The notes beneath the pieces were generated by a model, which was not told the DNA's origin, searched no databases, and was given only the letters and a program-made list of their open reading frames with translations. Shown here piece by piece: positions 46,416 through 56,798 of a stretch of 64,000 bases of DNA. Position 1 is the first letter of the stretch. Every line of letters begins with the position of its first letter. Source of the DNA: Choristoneura fumiferana (lineage: Eukaryota > Arthropoda > Insecta > Lepidoptera > Tortricidae); assembly GCF_025370935.1 (NCBI RefSeq), contig NC_133482.1, positions 3,526,848 to 3,590,847 of the forward strand. Reading direction: 5' to 3'. The position numbers were made by a program, and so were the translations under genes.

Positions 46416-47679
46416 GGATTAATTAAGTTAGGAAATAATTTGGCCCCTACCAGTGCTGGTAATGTAAGATGTTTAATGTATGTGATAGGTACATTTTGAA
46501 CACATTTTATGAAATAATATTTTAATCATCGGTACCTTAACTGTTTCCATATTAAAATCAGAAAAACAAGTTGCTGCTTTAAATTTAACTAAATACCTAC
46601 TCGGATTTTTTTGATTAAGTACGTTGTTAGATACGTGTATGTTGTAGATATTTCATTTAATGTAGATCGTTTTTTTCTGATAATATTAAATGCAATGTTC
46701 TTCTTATAGTAATGAAGACGAGTCTAGCATATTAGTTACTAATCTTTTCTTTCTGTAAGTTCTATAACAGTAGCTTCGCCCACACCCAGTGGCATTGTAA
46801 CTTAAATGTCAAAAAGAAACCCATCACCATTGTCACAGGCTTTCCTAATAATGGAATCGACTCACAAAACTCTGGCGACACTCGATTCAAATCACGCGGA
46901 AACTGACAAACGTCCAGGATAATATTTTATTCGATATATCTATCCCATTTAACATAAGAACGTCTTAAGTCACTTTACGACTGTATACTTTTACTACATT
47001 TTGATAGTTTGCCATAACCGAAGCAAATTGCTCGGGCGGATCGGGTGTGTCACATTTTTTTTCTTTATTCAGTCCCTACTCAGCTTGTTGACATTTTGAT
47101 GCATGATCGGTTCCTGGGCTACAAACGATTGTATGACATATAAGATTGGACTGGGCTATCAAATATTTGCTTGCATCCTGTTTAAGTTGTATACGGTGTC
47201 TTTTAGATAAGACGGGTTTTATTTATAATCCCCAATACGTTTCTGTTGTAAGAGTAAGAATAGATCTACATTTATGCTATTCTATTTTTAAATCTAGACG
47301 ACAAAATTTTTTTTTTCGGACGGGACGGACTGTTGCTGTTAGGCTCAGACGGGTTTTACAGCTTACCGGAGAAAGGTCGAGCAACTAGATGGGCTGCTCA
47401 GCAAGTGGGTGGTTTTAACTTAGCATGCCAAAGCTTAGCGCTACTAAACTAAGTTAAATAAACTAAGTTAACCAAATGTTAGCGACATCTATCCTTCTGC
47501 CAGCGCCATCTAGTGGCAAATTGTGGTACTATTTGCCGCACGTAGCCGTTTGGAACGTAAACAGCCCTTCTACATCAAAGCTTACAGTCTTCCTCACAAT
47601 TGCTAAGTCTTCAGAATTCAAAAATATGCTGCCTCACAATAGCTAGTATGCACCAAATAAGACGCTTACCAAAAATATT
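46416..47679. other. Spacer, nothing recognised
   Basis: A CGCCATCTAGTGGC motif lies at 47,504-47,517, as near 27,030. Two direct copies of AACTAAGTTAA occur at about 47,448-47,470. No gene. Confidence 0.3.
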
Positions 47680-47805
47680 TGAAACATTCTCCATGAACAC
47701 TTGTCCAAAACACACTGTCGGTTCGTAGCACCGCATACCGTGGGTATGACGAAACAAAGTTAATTCTACCGCTGGTCGGTACCGACTATAATTATTGTAT
47801 CGCAT
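47680..47805 (-). CDS. Candidate exon, unrecognised
   Basis: The frame starts MRYNNYSRYRPAVELTLF and reads on to FGQVFMENVSNIF, where a strong donor, GGTAAGC, occurs. The ATG is preceded by an AG. A second ATG-plus-donor unit (ATGGTGAAC ... CTGGTAAGC) lies about 45 bases upstream at 47,844-47,874. The gap between them is too short for an intron. No domain was recognised. Confidence 0.2.
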
Positions 47806-47879
47806 CTCAAGTCAAACAAGTAGTCAGTGAATTCCAAAGCTTACCAGCTTTAGGGTCGTCCTAAAGTTCACCATCGTAG

Positions 47880-48190
47880 AGTAGCAATAATAACAAAAAA
47901 AAAAAATACCTTCTAGTGGAATCATTATCGTAACTCGCAAGTCTATTCGAAAATTTAGTTTAGGTTGTAATTATCTACTTACCTGTTTTTGAAAAAAAAT
48001 AATTAAAAAAATTGCCACAACCCGGTTTGTCAAACAATAAAAATATACTTATGTTAAAAAATACAAAACTGCTCACATAATCCCATTGTTATTACCAGTT
48101 ATTACAAAAACTTAAATTGAGCTAAAGCAATGGTCCAGAAACGTAGCGACGCAAATGTTTGACGTAATTAACAATACTTAAAAAAAAAAT
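47880..48190. other. AT-rich spacer with poly-A runs
   Basis: On the minus strand, AAAAACAGGTAAGTAG at 47,976-47,991 is a donor-like site. Nothing else was seen. Confidence 0.3.
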
Positions 48191-48361
48191 ACACTCAAAT
48201 CTTAAAATATTTTAACGGTTTACTAATTTTATAGATAACAAAAGTAAACCGCAAAACAAAGTCGAATCCAGAACTGACCGTCATTTTAGTTCTCGAATGG
48301 AATCAGTGTTTGAACTTAGTCGAATATGTTTCGATTCAATATTTGTTCAACAGCCATTTTG
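48191..48361. repeat. Local direct duplication, copy 1
   Basis: Bases 48,257-48,361 (105 bases, CAAAGTCGAATCCAGAACTG to CAACAGCCATTTTG) are identical to 49,561-49,665. The preceding 66 bases match with substitutions and small indels. The copies are 1,304 bases apart, in the same orientation. No frame or tRNA-like part was seen. Confidence 0.85.
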
Positions 48362-49493
48362 GTCATAAACCGAAGTACAAATGCCAGTTTTCGCAGTGAA
48401 ACTGTTTAAAAAAATACTACAAGAAATAAGAAGGACACTGGATCACATACCATCAGTAAATATCGTATAATTTCGAAATTACAAAATAAAATAACATGAA
48501 CCCTAAACGCCATTCTGTGTTGCCGGTACACAAGAATCAAATTCCCGTGGTTGAGATTTTAATAATTGAATTTTATTGTTATCATCATTAAATGATGATA
48601 AATTTTAATAACTTATTTTATTTAAGTATCTAACGTAATTATTATATATACATAACCTAGTTCTATATTATTTAATGTTTACTTTGTGATATTATACACT
48701 GAAGGTGTATAAATTTTACCCGACACTATTTAATTGAGGGATGAATGTGTCTTAAAATTAAAAATGTTTTTCGTCTTCCCAGTCAAAAGCCCGATCAGCT
48801 GATTTACTTAGGTATTACGGAAACGAAAAAATTTTTTTTCGTATTTCTACCCATTTTCCTGAAATGTTAACTTTTTACCCGACTGCCCGAAGGAGGGTTA
48901 TGTTTTTCAAGCGTATGTATGTAAGTATGTATGTATCATGTACTATGTATGTATATTTTGTAAAACAATTATTCGTATTTTAGTCTTAATTAACCTGTAC
49001 ATTATATTAGGTTTAACTATAGTGCAACGTGTTAAGTACGCAAAACTTCTTAGTTGGTGACTCAGTCCATGAATTTTCAGTAATAATTTGTAAATATTGA
49101 ATGTCCTTAAATATTTAATTAAAAGTGAGGCCTGATCATTGATATACCTACATCATACCTACCATTTTTTTAAAGAAGAAACCTACGCCTAACCTATACA
49201 CAAACACATTAATACATTCACTCTTGATTACTTCTTAATTTCTAAGTATTTCCCAAGATACATTTTGTAACCAGTAACTTAATAGACCACAGAATAATTT
49301 ATTTTCCCAATAATTCGGGTAACAGTGGAGCAGCTGGCAACACAATTCGTCACGCACACTAGCATCCTTGCAAATTGTCATACACCGTTCTAACGCACAC
49401 TACAATATTGAGTTGCCGCATTCACGAACGTTTTCTTTTTAGTACGCGCGGTATCTAGTCGAGCGAGCGCGCGAGACCAATCATTCATCTAAG
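48362..49493. other. Sequence between the duplicated copies; TATG-rich repeat at 48,875-48,960
   Basis: It contains TTTTTACCCGACTGCCCGAA followed by a GTATGTATGTAAGTATGTAT simple repeat. This is the inverse of the element at 58,850-58,919. At 49,440-49,470 a short GC-rich phrase, CGAGCGAGCGCGCGAG, occurs. Confidence 0.4.
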
Positions 49494-49665
49494 ACACTAA
49501 AATCTTAAAAATTTTTACCGTCTTACTAATTTCTATAGATAACAAAAGTACACCGAAAAACAAAGTCGAATCCAGAACTGACCGTCATTTTAGTTCTCGA
49601 ATGGAATCAGTGTTTGAACTTAGTCGAATATGTTTCGATTCAATATTTGTTCAACAGCCATTTTG
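49494..49665. repeat. Local direct duplication, copy 2
   Basis: See 48,191-48,361. The match starts at ACACTAAAATCTTAAAA and stops abruptly after CCATTTTG. Confidence 0.85.
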
Positions 49666-49933
49666 AAGGCTGATCAAATAAAGTTGTGACATTATTGCTT
49701 GGTGTACTTGGAACTTGGAACGGTTTCTGGAACATGCTATAGAATTATTTCAATTCTTAGGAGCGCATTATAAAAAAAGAAATATAGTTGTTTTTATTCC
49801 AACATTGCTGTAGGTTCCAGTATTTGAAGAAGTCAACAAACGTTATAGTTATAGATAATATATTTATTTTTTGTTGTCTATTTGTCTATTTATATTTCTT
49901 GTATATTTGTATTGTATGTATGTTTACTTTTAT

Positions 49934-50202
49934 TAAATATAATGACCCGTATAACTCACGTCTTAAATCGAGTTTAGCTCGACATGTTTCGGGCTAATCC
50001 GTAGCCCTTCGTCTTCGGAGCAACGCGACTCAGCGGCTGCTGCAACACGCGCACTGCGACTACCCGACGAAACTGACACCGGCACACAACTACCCGCGTT
50101 TTCATCATCATTACAACTGTCAAATGTCTGTCGATTTAAGACGTGAGTTATCCGGGTCATTATATTTAATATGAGTGAATCTAACGGTAGTTTCATGTTC
50201 AA
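49934..50202 (+). mobile_element. Penelope-like retroelement, short 5'-truncated copy with inverted end (copy A)
   Basis: TATGTTTACTTTTAT occurs at 49,919-49,933 and again at 50,203-50,217, a 15-base target-site duplication. The right end reads CGATTTAAGACGTGAGTTAT to GGTAGTTTCATGTTCAA. The left end is an inverted copy of part of this. On the minus strand it encodes NDDENAGSCVPVSVSSGSR and RVAAAAESR, which align with the ORF of copy B. Confidence 0.7.
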
Positions 50203-50217
50203 TATGTTTACTTTTAT

Positions 50218-50710
50218 GTATTTTACCACCTACTACCATCTATTTCTCACTACTTTCTATTGTAAAAGTTACGTGGAAGAGATCATTGAAGCGGTATGGC
50301 TGCTTATTACTTCCCTTGATTTCTTTTCTCTTAGTAGCGTGTTGTAGATTTTGTCTTACCTTTGTTTTCTGTTTTCAGTACCGTAGAGTGGTACTGTATT
50401 GTTTTGTATTAAAAAGTTAATTATATTCATACATTCTACATTGTATATTGATTTGACCCTGCAATTCTTACGAATTGCACTTAACTCCTTTTCTCGTTAT
50501 TTCATTTTCTAAAATTTCATTTAATACAAGCTTAATCAGATCACAAATTTTCTCCAAGGCACTGGAAGATAAGGTTGTGATACAATCCCGATACAATCTA
50601 CTTACTGCTTTATTTGGTTAAGTAATAAAACTAGAAACGTGCAATTTCCTGCATTAGTATGCAATTAATGGAGTTTAGTAGAGATAATCTCGGAGATATG
50701 CCATCATCCC
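50218..50710. other. Spacer, nothing recognised
   Basis: No repeat or gene recognised. Confidence 0.3.
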
Positions 50711-50930
50711 ACTATATAATATTATAAATGCGAAAGTTTGTAAGTCTGTTTGTTTGTTTGTTACTCCATTACGTCAAAACCGCTGAACCGATTTAGATGA
50801 AATTCGGTACACAGATAGTTTGAGTAATGGGGAAGGATATAGAATAGTTTTTACCCCGGGAAATTATATAGTTTCCGCGGGATAGGGATAAACGAATTCT
50901 ACGCGGACGAAGTCGCGGGTAACAGGCTAG
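50711..50930 (+). mobile_element. Interspersed element of the 'ATATTATAAATGCGAAAG...GCTAGT' type
   Basis: It starts TATAATATTATAAATGCGAA and ends GCGGACGAAGTCGCGGGTAA with CAGGCTAGT. It contains AAAACCGCTGAACCGATTTA. It is the most consensus-like copy in the window. Confidence 0.75.
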
Positions 50931-52088
50931 TATGCCATAAATGTTTATTTAAAAAAATGAGATTTCACGGCCTGCATTATAATGTTCGTCTTCGTCTGTT
51001 ATTTACTTGTTTTGATTTTCTTATATTGTTATATTAGTTAATAGACATTATGGCACAGTCTTATCGGTATTTAACCTAAACACTAAATATTTTCTTGCGT
51101 TGCTGCCTTCGTTTACTTCTAAACGAACATTTAAACGTTCCCAAGTTTCTACTCGAGTTCAATTAACTAACATTTTGCGTAGGTAGCTCAAGCTTTGAAG
51201 CTCTCACTAAACACAATCTTTGTAAAGCTTCAAGTATTCAAGAATAAAGATGGTCTTATGTTTTGTTCTCGTAATCATTTACGCTACCGCTCATACGTTT
51301 TGCTAAAAAATATAATAATGAAAAACGTCCTAGTTTCTTAAAGTAGGGAGGTATAGCCCACTTTACCTGTAAAAATGAAAGAAACAACATTTAAAACCCT
51401 TATTGTATATACATTTCGTTACATTTTCATGGAACGTTTAATTTTATAATAATGCTTCTTTGTCTCTTATATTTTGTGAAATGTCACGACTCTCAATATA
51501 ACCTACTGTCAGCTTTGACAGCTAGATTAGATACTCGTACGTCAAAATAGCGGTAAATATAAACCATAATAAGAAATGTTCTGACGCTGTCTAAAATTAA
51601 TTTTGATTCGCGCTGTCATCGTAATGGTGGCATTACCCCTCATATTTCGTTTTCTAGATTTTTTTTACCGTACAACGGCAAAACCTAAACCATAGTACTG
51701 TAATGACATGCAATAAATAATTTGAATTTGAACCTACTCGTAACGAGACACTTGCAAAATTGTCCTCCGACGGACAGAGCCATATTTAAAAGAAAACAAC
51801 AAGAAATGTGGCGACAGGTACCAAGGTACTAATAATATGAGTGTGGCTTAAGTCTAATTTAGAACGATTCGTCAAATTCCGACTTTGAAAGTCACGACTA
51901 TGTGGTTACAATATTTGTTACTATGAAATAGCATTTACAATAATATAAAGGTGTCATTGGCTTCATTTTATTGCTCTGTAATAGCTCTTGATTGCAAAGC
52001 TGGATAGATTTACTGCTAGTTTTAGCTTTTAAATCACCAAGATTGTAACTCAATAATTACTCAACAATACTTATTGGTTCTAGCTACT
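50931..52088. other. AT-rich spacer, nothing recognised
   Basis: No supported feature. Confidence 0.35.
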
Positions 52089-52092
52089 CAAA

Positions 52093-52505
52093 TTAAGAGC
52101 GTTTATACCTGCTCAGCTGGCAACGTTGTAATTTCGTAAGTTTTTCTCGATTATTCCATAAAAATTGAATGGAAATTAAAAATGTGATCTAATAGAACTG
52201 TTCTTAATATATAAGACAAGTTAATGTGCCTACTGCAATAATCATTCGTGAGAGACTTTTATATCCTTTAAAAACGAATAAATGTTAATTTAAGGTTTTT
52301 AAAGAAATAAAAGTGTATCACGCATAATTATTGCAGTAGATACCTTAACTTATACTTATATTAAGAACAGTTCTAACAGACCACATTTTTAACTTTCATT
52401 CAATTTTTATAAATGACTATTATTTATTGAATAATAAGTAGTAATAATCGAGATAAACTAACAAAAATGCAACGTTGCCAGCTCAGCAGGTATAAACGCT
52501 CTTAA
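52093..52505. mobile_element. TTAA-flanked foldback MITE, about 410 bp
   Basis: TTAA at 52,093 is followed by GAGCGTTTATACCTGCTCAG and CTGGCAACGTT. The right end, AACGTTGCCAGCTCAGCAGG then TATAAACGCTC, is followed by TTAA at 52,502. The interior also pairs imperfectly almost to the centre near 52,290. TTAA targeting is typical of piggyBac-type elements, but the ends lack the usual CCC start. The family is therefore uncertain. Confidence 0.8.
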
Positions 52506-52986
52506 ATTAAGGTCAGTTAAATTTGATTTTAAAACGTTGCAGGACCATTGATTGGGAAGAAAAGTTATAAGCTATTGTACAGATGGATGCATAATGAAGA
52601 CTTCTTATACACCAGCATTCTGTTTCCGGTTGGTCACTAAAAGGCTTGCATATAAATTGAACAGTTACTCAACTCCTCGGTAGTCGAACCACTATTTCCA
52701 CTGTGCTTAATGAAGACATACTATAAGCACCACTTAATTGCTATGCAAAATGTGTTTCAGTACTATAATTGAGCTAGAGCATAAAATATATCGGCTTGAA
52801 TGTGAGACAGGTTCATTAGTTGATCAAGCTTTAGCGTAATGTTACCTGGATGGTGTTATACAAATAAGTCAACATAAACATTTTTACAACGTTTAATAAA
52901 ATATCTGTTGCTCGTTATATGGTTTGCGTAGAATTACTTTATAGCCATCCTACAAGAAGAACTCTGCAATTTTGCGGGATAAAAAG

Positions 52987-53302
52987 TATACCGGGTGTGG
53001 CCTGTAATAGGAGCAAAAAATTAAAACATAGATCGTCCTCGTCAATCTGAACAACATTAGTTCAGCGACTTTTAAAAATAATGGAGTCTTTGAATTTACC
53101 TTTTTTCATACAAATTAAATACTGCTATCAATGTACGCCATCCTAGAACACAACTTCTTCAACTCTTCGAATAAACTTAAAAGTGTAATAAAAAATAAAT
53201 AAAATAATTATTTTTAAAAGTCGCTGTACTAATGCTGTTCAGTTTGACGAGTATGATCTATGTTTTAATTGTTTGCTCATATTACAGGTTACACCCGGTA
53301 TA
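52987..53302. mobile_element. MITE, CCGGGTGTGGCCTGTA family, intact copy
   Basis: TATACCGGGTGTGGCCTGTA at the left pairs with TACAGGTTACACCCGGTATA at the right, and TATA flanks may include a TA duplication. Subterminal ATAGATCGTCCTCGTCA and TGACGAGTATGATCTATG also pair. It is collinear with 25,322-25,767 without the nested insert. Confidence 0.85.
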
Positions 53303-54164
53303 AAATGCTGTAGGTATTAATCCAGTAATCCATAAAGTATGTGTTCCGTTCAACAGTTATACATAATAAACTTACGGGTAGACAACATACTCACAATCTT
53401 ACTCATTAATTAGAATATCTCATGCACATACCAGCAATTTGAATGAATCTGTTACTCTATGCCAAAACGCATCACAAGCACTCTCTTCTTGTTTTGTTGT
53501 TTTCTTTTTATATTATTTTTGTATTTTATGTACAATAAAGTATTTACATACATACACACTACTTGCCGACAGGTCCTATACTACTTGCCGTCCCACCTGA
53601 CGTTTATATTATTTATAACGAGAGTGAGAGGGACGGTACGATACGAACTTCGATTTTTGAATTTTGTAGTAGCCCCACCGATGTATTAAACTGTTTAATA
53701 CATCAGTGAGTAGCCCCCTAAGTTAGCGAGCAAGGTAAAAAAACAGAAAATAAATAGTAACTAAATTTTAATCTACTTTGAAAACATTCCGCATAAAACC
53801 ATCCAACTGGTCTGATTTTGTATCGCAAGAAGTAATTATTAAACTCGGATCGCAGTTTCTTAGTACTACTAATTGATGTTTATTCGCGCCTTAATTATTA
53901 GATAACTTTCTAGTAACGTGGAATTTTGAGCGCTTAAGTGATGAGTGAGACTAAAGGTTTATAAATGTAGGAGCCATTAATGGTTGAAGTTCAATATTTA
54001 ACAAGATTTTACTTTAAGGCTCAATTAGAGTGGATGCTAGGAAGAAAATTTGAGAACCGCATTCAACTAACGGATTCAAGTTGATAGTTCAAAAATAAAG
54101 GTCAAGCCATTTTTTTAATAAATTTTGTAGGTACATTGACATCTTCTTTTTGATCGGGGAAAAA
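53303..54164. other. Spacer; LINE tail at 53,486-53,553 and 25-base hairpin at 53,680-53,704
   Basis: TTTATGTACAATAAAGTATT with TACATACATACAC is a retroposon tail. GATGTATTAAAC and GTTTAATACATC form a perfect 12-base stem with a one-base spacer. No gene. Confidence 0.45.
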
Positions 54165-54510
54165 CATAATGCTAATAGGTAGATACAATACAATGGTCGA
54201 GCTCGAGCCATATTGCGCAAACAACACATAATAACCGTTGTAGGGAAAAAGGTGTGCCGACTACGTACCGGAAGACAAATCATTGGCAGGCCTTCCACAA
54301 GGTGGACTGACTACGTCGCGAGAGTTAAATTAAAGTTAATCCGGATAACTCACGTCTTAAATCGAGTTTAGCTCCTAGACGATCGGATTAACTTTAATTA
54401 TTTAGAAGTCTCACGATAGTTTCATGTTCAAAATCGCGAGATTTGCGGGCGACTGGTGGATGCAAGTGGCGAGTTGCCGATCATTGTGGTGGTCATCTTA
54501 CCTTTGTTCA
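54165..54510 (+). mobile_element. LINE ORF C-terminal remnant interrupted by a Penelope-like fragment
   Basis: The plus strand encodes CRLRTGRQIIGRPSTRWTDY and VARV up to 54,326, then FAGDWWMQVASCRSLWWSS from 54,444. This is the same protein end as 22,500-22,699. The interruption carries a target-site duplication. The upstream part, HIAQTTHNN, is in a shifted frame. Confidence 0.75.
54327..54433 (+). mobile_element. Penelope-like fragment (copy C) inserted in a LINE
   Basis: The flanks TCGCGAGAGTT (54,316-54,326) and TCGCGAGATTT (54,434-54,444) form an 11-base duplication with one mismatch. The body has GATAACTCACGTCTTAAATC and ends AGTTTCATGTTCAA, as in copies A and B. TTAAAGTTAATCCG and CGGATTAACTTTAA make an inverted pair. 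Confidence 0.65.
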
Positions 54511-54644
54511 ACCGTGAATATCTTCTCGATAAAGACGATGAAAAACAGAACGTAGTTTAAGAATCGTTATTCATAACAGTTCAAAGCATGATGAAGTACC
54601 TCACCTTTCCCCTTCCCCCTTCACCCTACCCCTTTAGCCCCCTT

Positions 54645-54750
54645 TTAGGCCGGCTACGCACCCACAGTCCTACTAATGCTGTAGGTGTCCATGGGCGGCG
54701 GTGATCATTTACCATCAGGTGACCCGAATGCTCGTTTGCCAGCTATTTGA
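54645..54750 (+). mobile_element. Jockey/CR1-like LINE 3' end
   Basis: GGCCGGCTACGCACCC leads to GGTGTCCATGGGCGGCGGTG and CATCAGGTGACCCGAATGC, TCGTTTGCC. It is the same terminus as 35,687-35,915. Confidence 0.7.
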
Positions 54751-55585
54751 AAAAAATGATTCATTAAATTATCCGAGTTTTATTAAAATATTTAAAGTAG
54801 GTATAAGGCCCGTACGGACGGGTTTCCGGCGATCATGCGCAAGAAAATAGTCTCCTGCTGGACCGTATAAGACTGACCTCCAACAGCATTCTGAGCGTGC
54901 TTGCTGTAAAGTACGACTGCCCAATACTTGTGCACTGGGTTGGGCAGATTAAGGGGGTGGCATGTGCAGTTAAATGAAATGTTGAATTTTATTAGGTTAG
55001 CTTATATAATTTAATTTAATTGATTAATTTTAAGTACTAACTTTAGGAAATAAGCTCTGTTACTAATCATCTATGGAGTCCTGTGTATTCCGAAATAAAG
55101 ATTATATTATTATTATCATTATTAATGAGATATGTGGCGTTTAATATAAAATTTGAGTTTTCTTCGTTCTCTGTTTATGTATAGTTAGGTATTTTAATTG
55201 ACCCACCAGGTGTTACAATAAATGAACAACACCTTCACTTGTATGTACCATTTATACTTACTTACAACTTTTTAAAACCTTATCATGCTACTAAATGTCA
55301 GAGATAGTTTCAAAATAATCACTCAGAATGTTTTAAAAGCCCAGAACCAGAGCATGATAAATATTATAATTGATACAGTGTCTCGTCATTTTTATAAAGT
55401 GTAATCCTTTGTAAATATATAAAAAATTTGTCAACTGTCGCGCCTTGCTTATCGGGAGGTTGATGTTTGAAGCCGAAGCTTACTCCTCGTAGGGCCAGTG
55501 ATTCGGCGCTTTTGTTAAATATATAAATAAAGTGGTATTGGTTTAACCTGAATAAAGATAAGAGTAAAAGTAGGCAACTAAATAA
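54751..55585. other. Spacer with a retroposon 3' end at about 55,040-55,130
   Basis: TCCGAAATAAAGATTATATT followed by ATTATTATCATTATT is a polyadenylation-like signal plus a simple repeat tail. No coding part was recognised upstream. Confidence 0.4.
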
Positions 55586-55631
55586 ATTAAATGTTATTAT
55601 AACGGATAACTCACGTCTTAAACCGAGTTTA

Positions 55632-55676
55632 GCTCGACATGTTTCGGGCTATTTCGTAGCCCTTCCTCTCAGGAGC
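55632..55676 (-). ncRNA. Hammerhead-like motif, copy B left arm
   Basis: The minus strand has GCTC, CTGAGAGGAA, a GGGCTA-CGAAA-TAGCCC hairpin, GAAAC, ATGTC, then GAGC, which pairs with the first GCTC. The order and pairings match a minimal type I hammerhead, but the catalytic CUGANGA box is not intact. The right-arm copy is at 56,125-56,169 (+) and a diverged one is at 49,977-50,020 (-). Confidence 0.35.
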
Positions 55677-56124
55677 ACGCGAACCGGTGGCTGCCGCAAC
55701 ACGCACACTACGCGCCACCGCTCTGCTCGCACGACTGTCCGACGAAACTAACATTGGCGCACAACTACCCGCATTTTTATCGTCATTTTTATTATCAATG
55801 TCTAATGTAGGGTAGCACACAACACTAACAACATCACTCCGTAAAGGCACGTTCACACCAACCGATGACGCAGCACGAGTATTTAATACTGTTTTCCAAC
55901 TCGGGGGTACCGACCAACCGCAATCCCGGTTAAAATTCGGATGACGACCAATCTCAATGGCTTCACGCACTTTCCGCGGAATGAAAAACTTTTCTCTCGC
56001 AAGTACAGACACCAACACACCTTATCAAACCTGATGTAATGCGTGATGTTTAGTTTCGTCGGACAGTCGTGCGAGCAGAGCGGTGGCGCGTAGTGTGCGT
56101 GTTGCGGCAGCCGCCGGTTCGCGT

Positions 56125-56169
56125 GCTCCTGAGAGGAAGGGCTACGAAATAGCCCGAAACATGTCGAGC
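56125..56169 (+). ncRNA. Hammerhead-like motif, copy B right arm
   Basis: Helix I is 56,125-56,128 with 56,166-56,169. Helix II is 56,139-56,144 with 56,150-56,155. GAAAC is at 56,156-56,160 and the would-be cleavage triplet GTC at 56,163-56,165. The strand between helices I and II is ten bases instead of the usual seven, so activity is doubtful. Confidence 0.35.
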
Positions 56170-56370
56170 TAAACTCGGTTTAAGACGTGAGTTATCCGTT
56201 ATAATAACATTTAATATGAGTGAGTCTCACGGTAGTTTCATGTTCAAAACTAAATAAATTTGATTAAATTTACCAAGAAATTAATTATGATTTGTTTTTT
56301 GGAGTCTTTTTGTATTTTTATATTTCAACTCCAAATTTGTTACTTTTACGGGTATCCCGTGAAACCATAT

Positions 56371-56503
56371 CGAAAATACAAACTGAGACATGGATGCACA
56401 GAAAAACCAGAAAAAGAGACCAGCACCCCTACACCACTGCTGGACCAGCACTGGTCTCTTTTTCTGGCTTTTCTGTGCATCCATGTCTCAGTTTGTATTT
56501 TCG
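56371..56503. repeat. Foldback element, 53-base arms
   Basis: Arms 56,371-56,423 and 56,451-56,503 are reverse complements with one mismatch and include GAGACATGGATGCACAGAAA. The 27-base loop contains its own TGCTGGACCAGCA palindrome. Overlapping open frames on both strands reflect this symmetry. Confidence 0.85.
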
Positions 56504-56798
56504 ACAAGAAATTAATAATTATCCAAACTGCATATCGAAGCAATACCAATTTTCAAGTCCGTCCGTTGCATTTAGGTACAAGATTATTTGAACAAAGATC
56601 CAAACAATCATTGCATGTTAAATAACAGCTTGTAAAAAGAAAATCTAAATAAATCTAAATGGCGTGTAAATCGGATACCAACAACCTTGAGATGGAGACG
56701 CACACTGAAGCGCTGCTCAGTAACTACTTATCAGTGACTGGGACATGATCACACCAGCATTTATTTCACATATACGTACCAAGCATGGCCAGCTTTAA

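Larger units (their letters stand above)
55586..56249 (+). mobile_element. Penelope-like retroelement with inverted arms (copy B)
   Basis: Arms of about 170 bases (about 55,586-55,760 and about 56,045-56,216) are near-perfect reverse complements and contain GTGAGTTATCCG, TTTCGGGCTA and CGTCGGACAGTCGTGCGAGC. Only the right arm carries the 3' tail, TCTCACGGTAGTTTCATGTT. The minus strand between and within the arms (56,018-55,629) encodes REAIEIGRHPNFNRDCGW. This matches the end of the GIY-YIG endonuclease region of insect Penelope-like elements. A repeat of AACTAAATAAA at both sides may be the target-site duplication. No reverse-transcriptase core is present, so the copy is dead. Confidence 0.7.

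Noticed and set aside
47976..47991. Minus-strand AAAAACAG|GTAAGT as a second ratchet site.
   Set aside because: The bases before the AG are A-rich instead of pyrimidine-rich, so the acceptor half is poor.
48191..49665. The duplicated 171-base copies as LTRs of a small retrotransposon.
   Set aside because: No TG...CA ends, primer-binding site, polypurine tract or coding internal region was seen. It remains an open duplication only.
55629..56018. The 129-codon minus-strand frame as an independent host gene.
   Set aside because: It ends inside the repeated arm, shares its NDD-NAGSC-VSS residues with copy A, and matches a Penelope-like C-terminus.
56281..56591. Four overlapping frames on both strands.
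   Set aside because: They are mirror images produced by the 53-base-arm hairpin.
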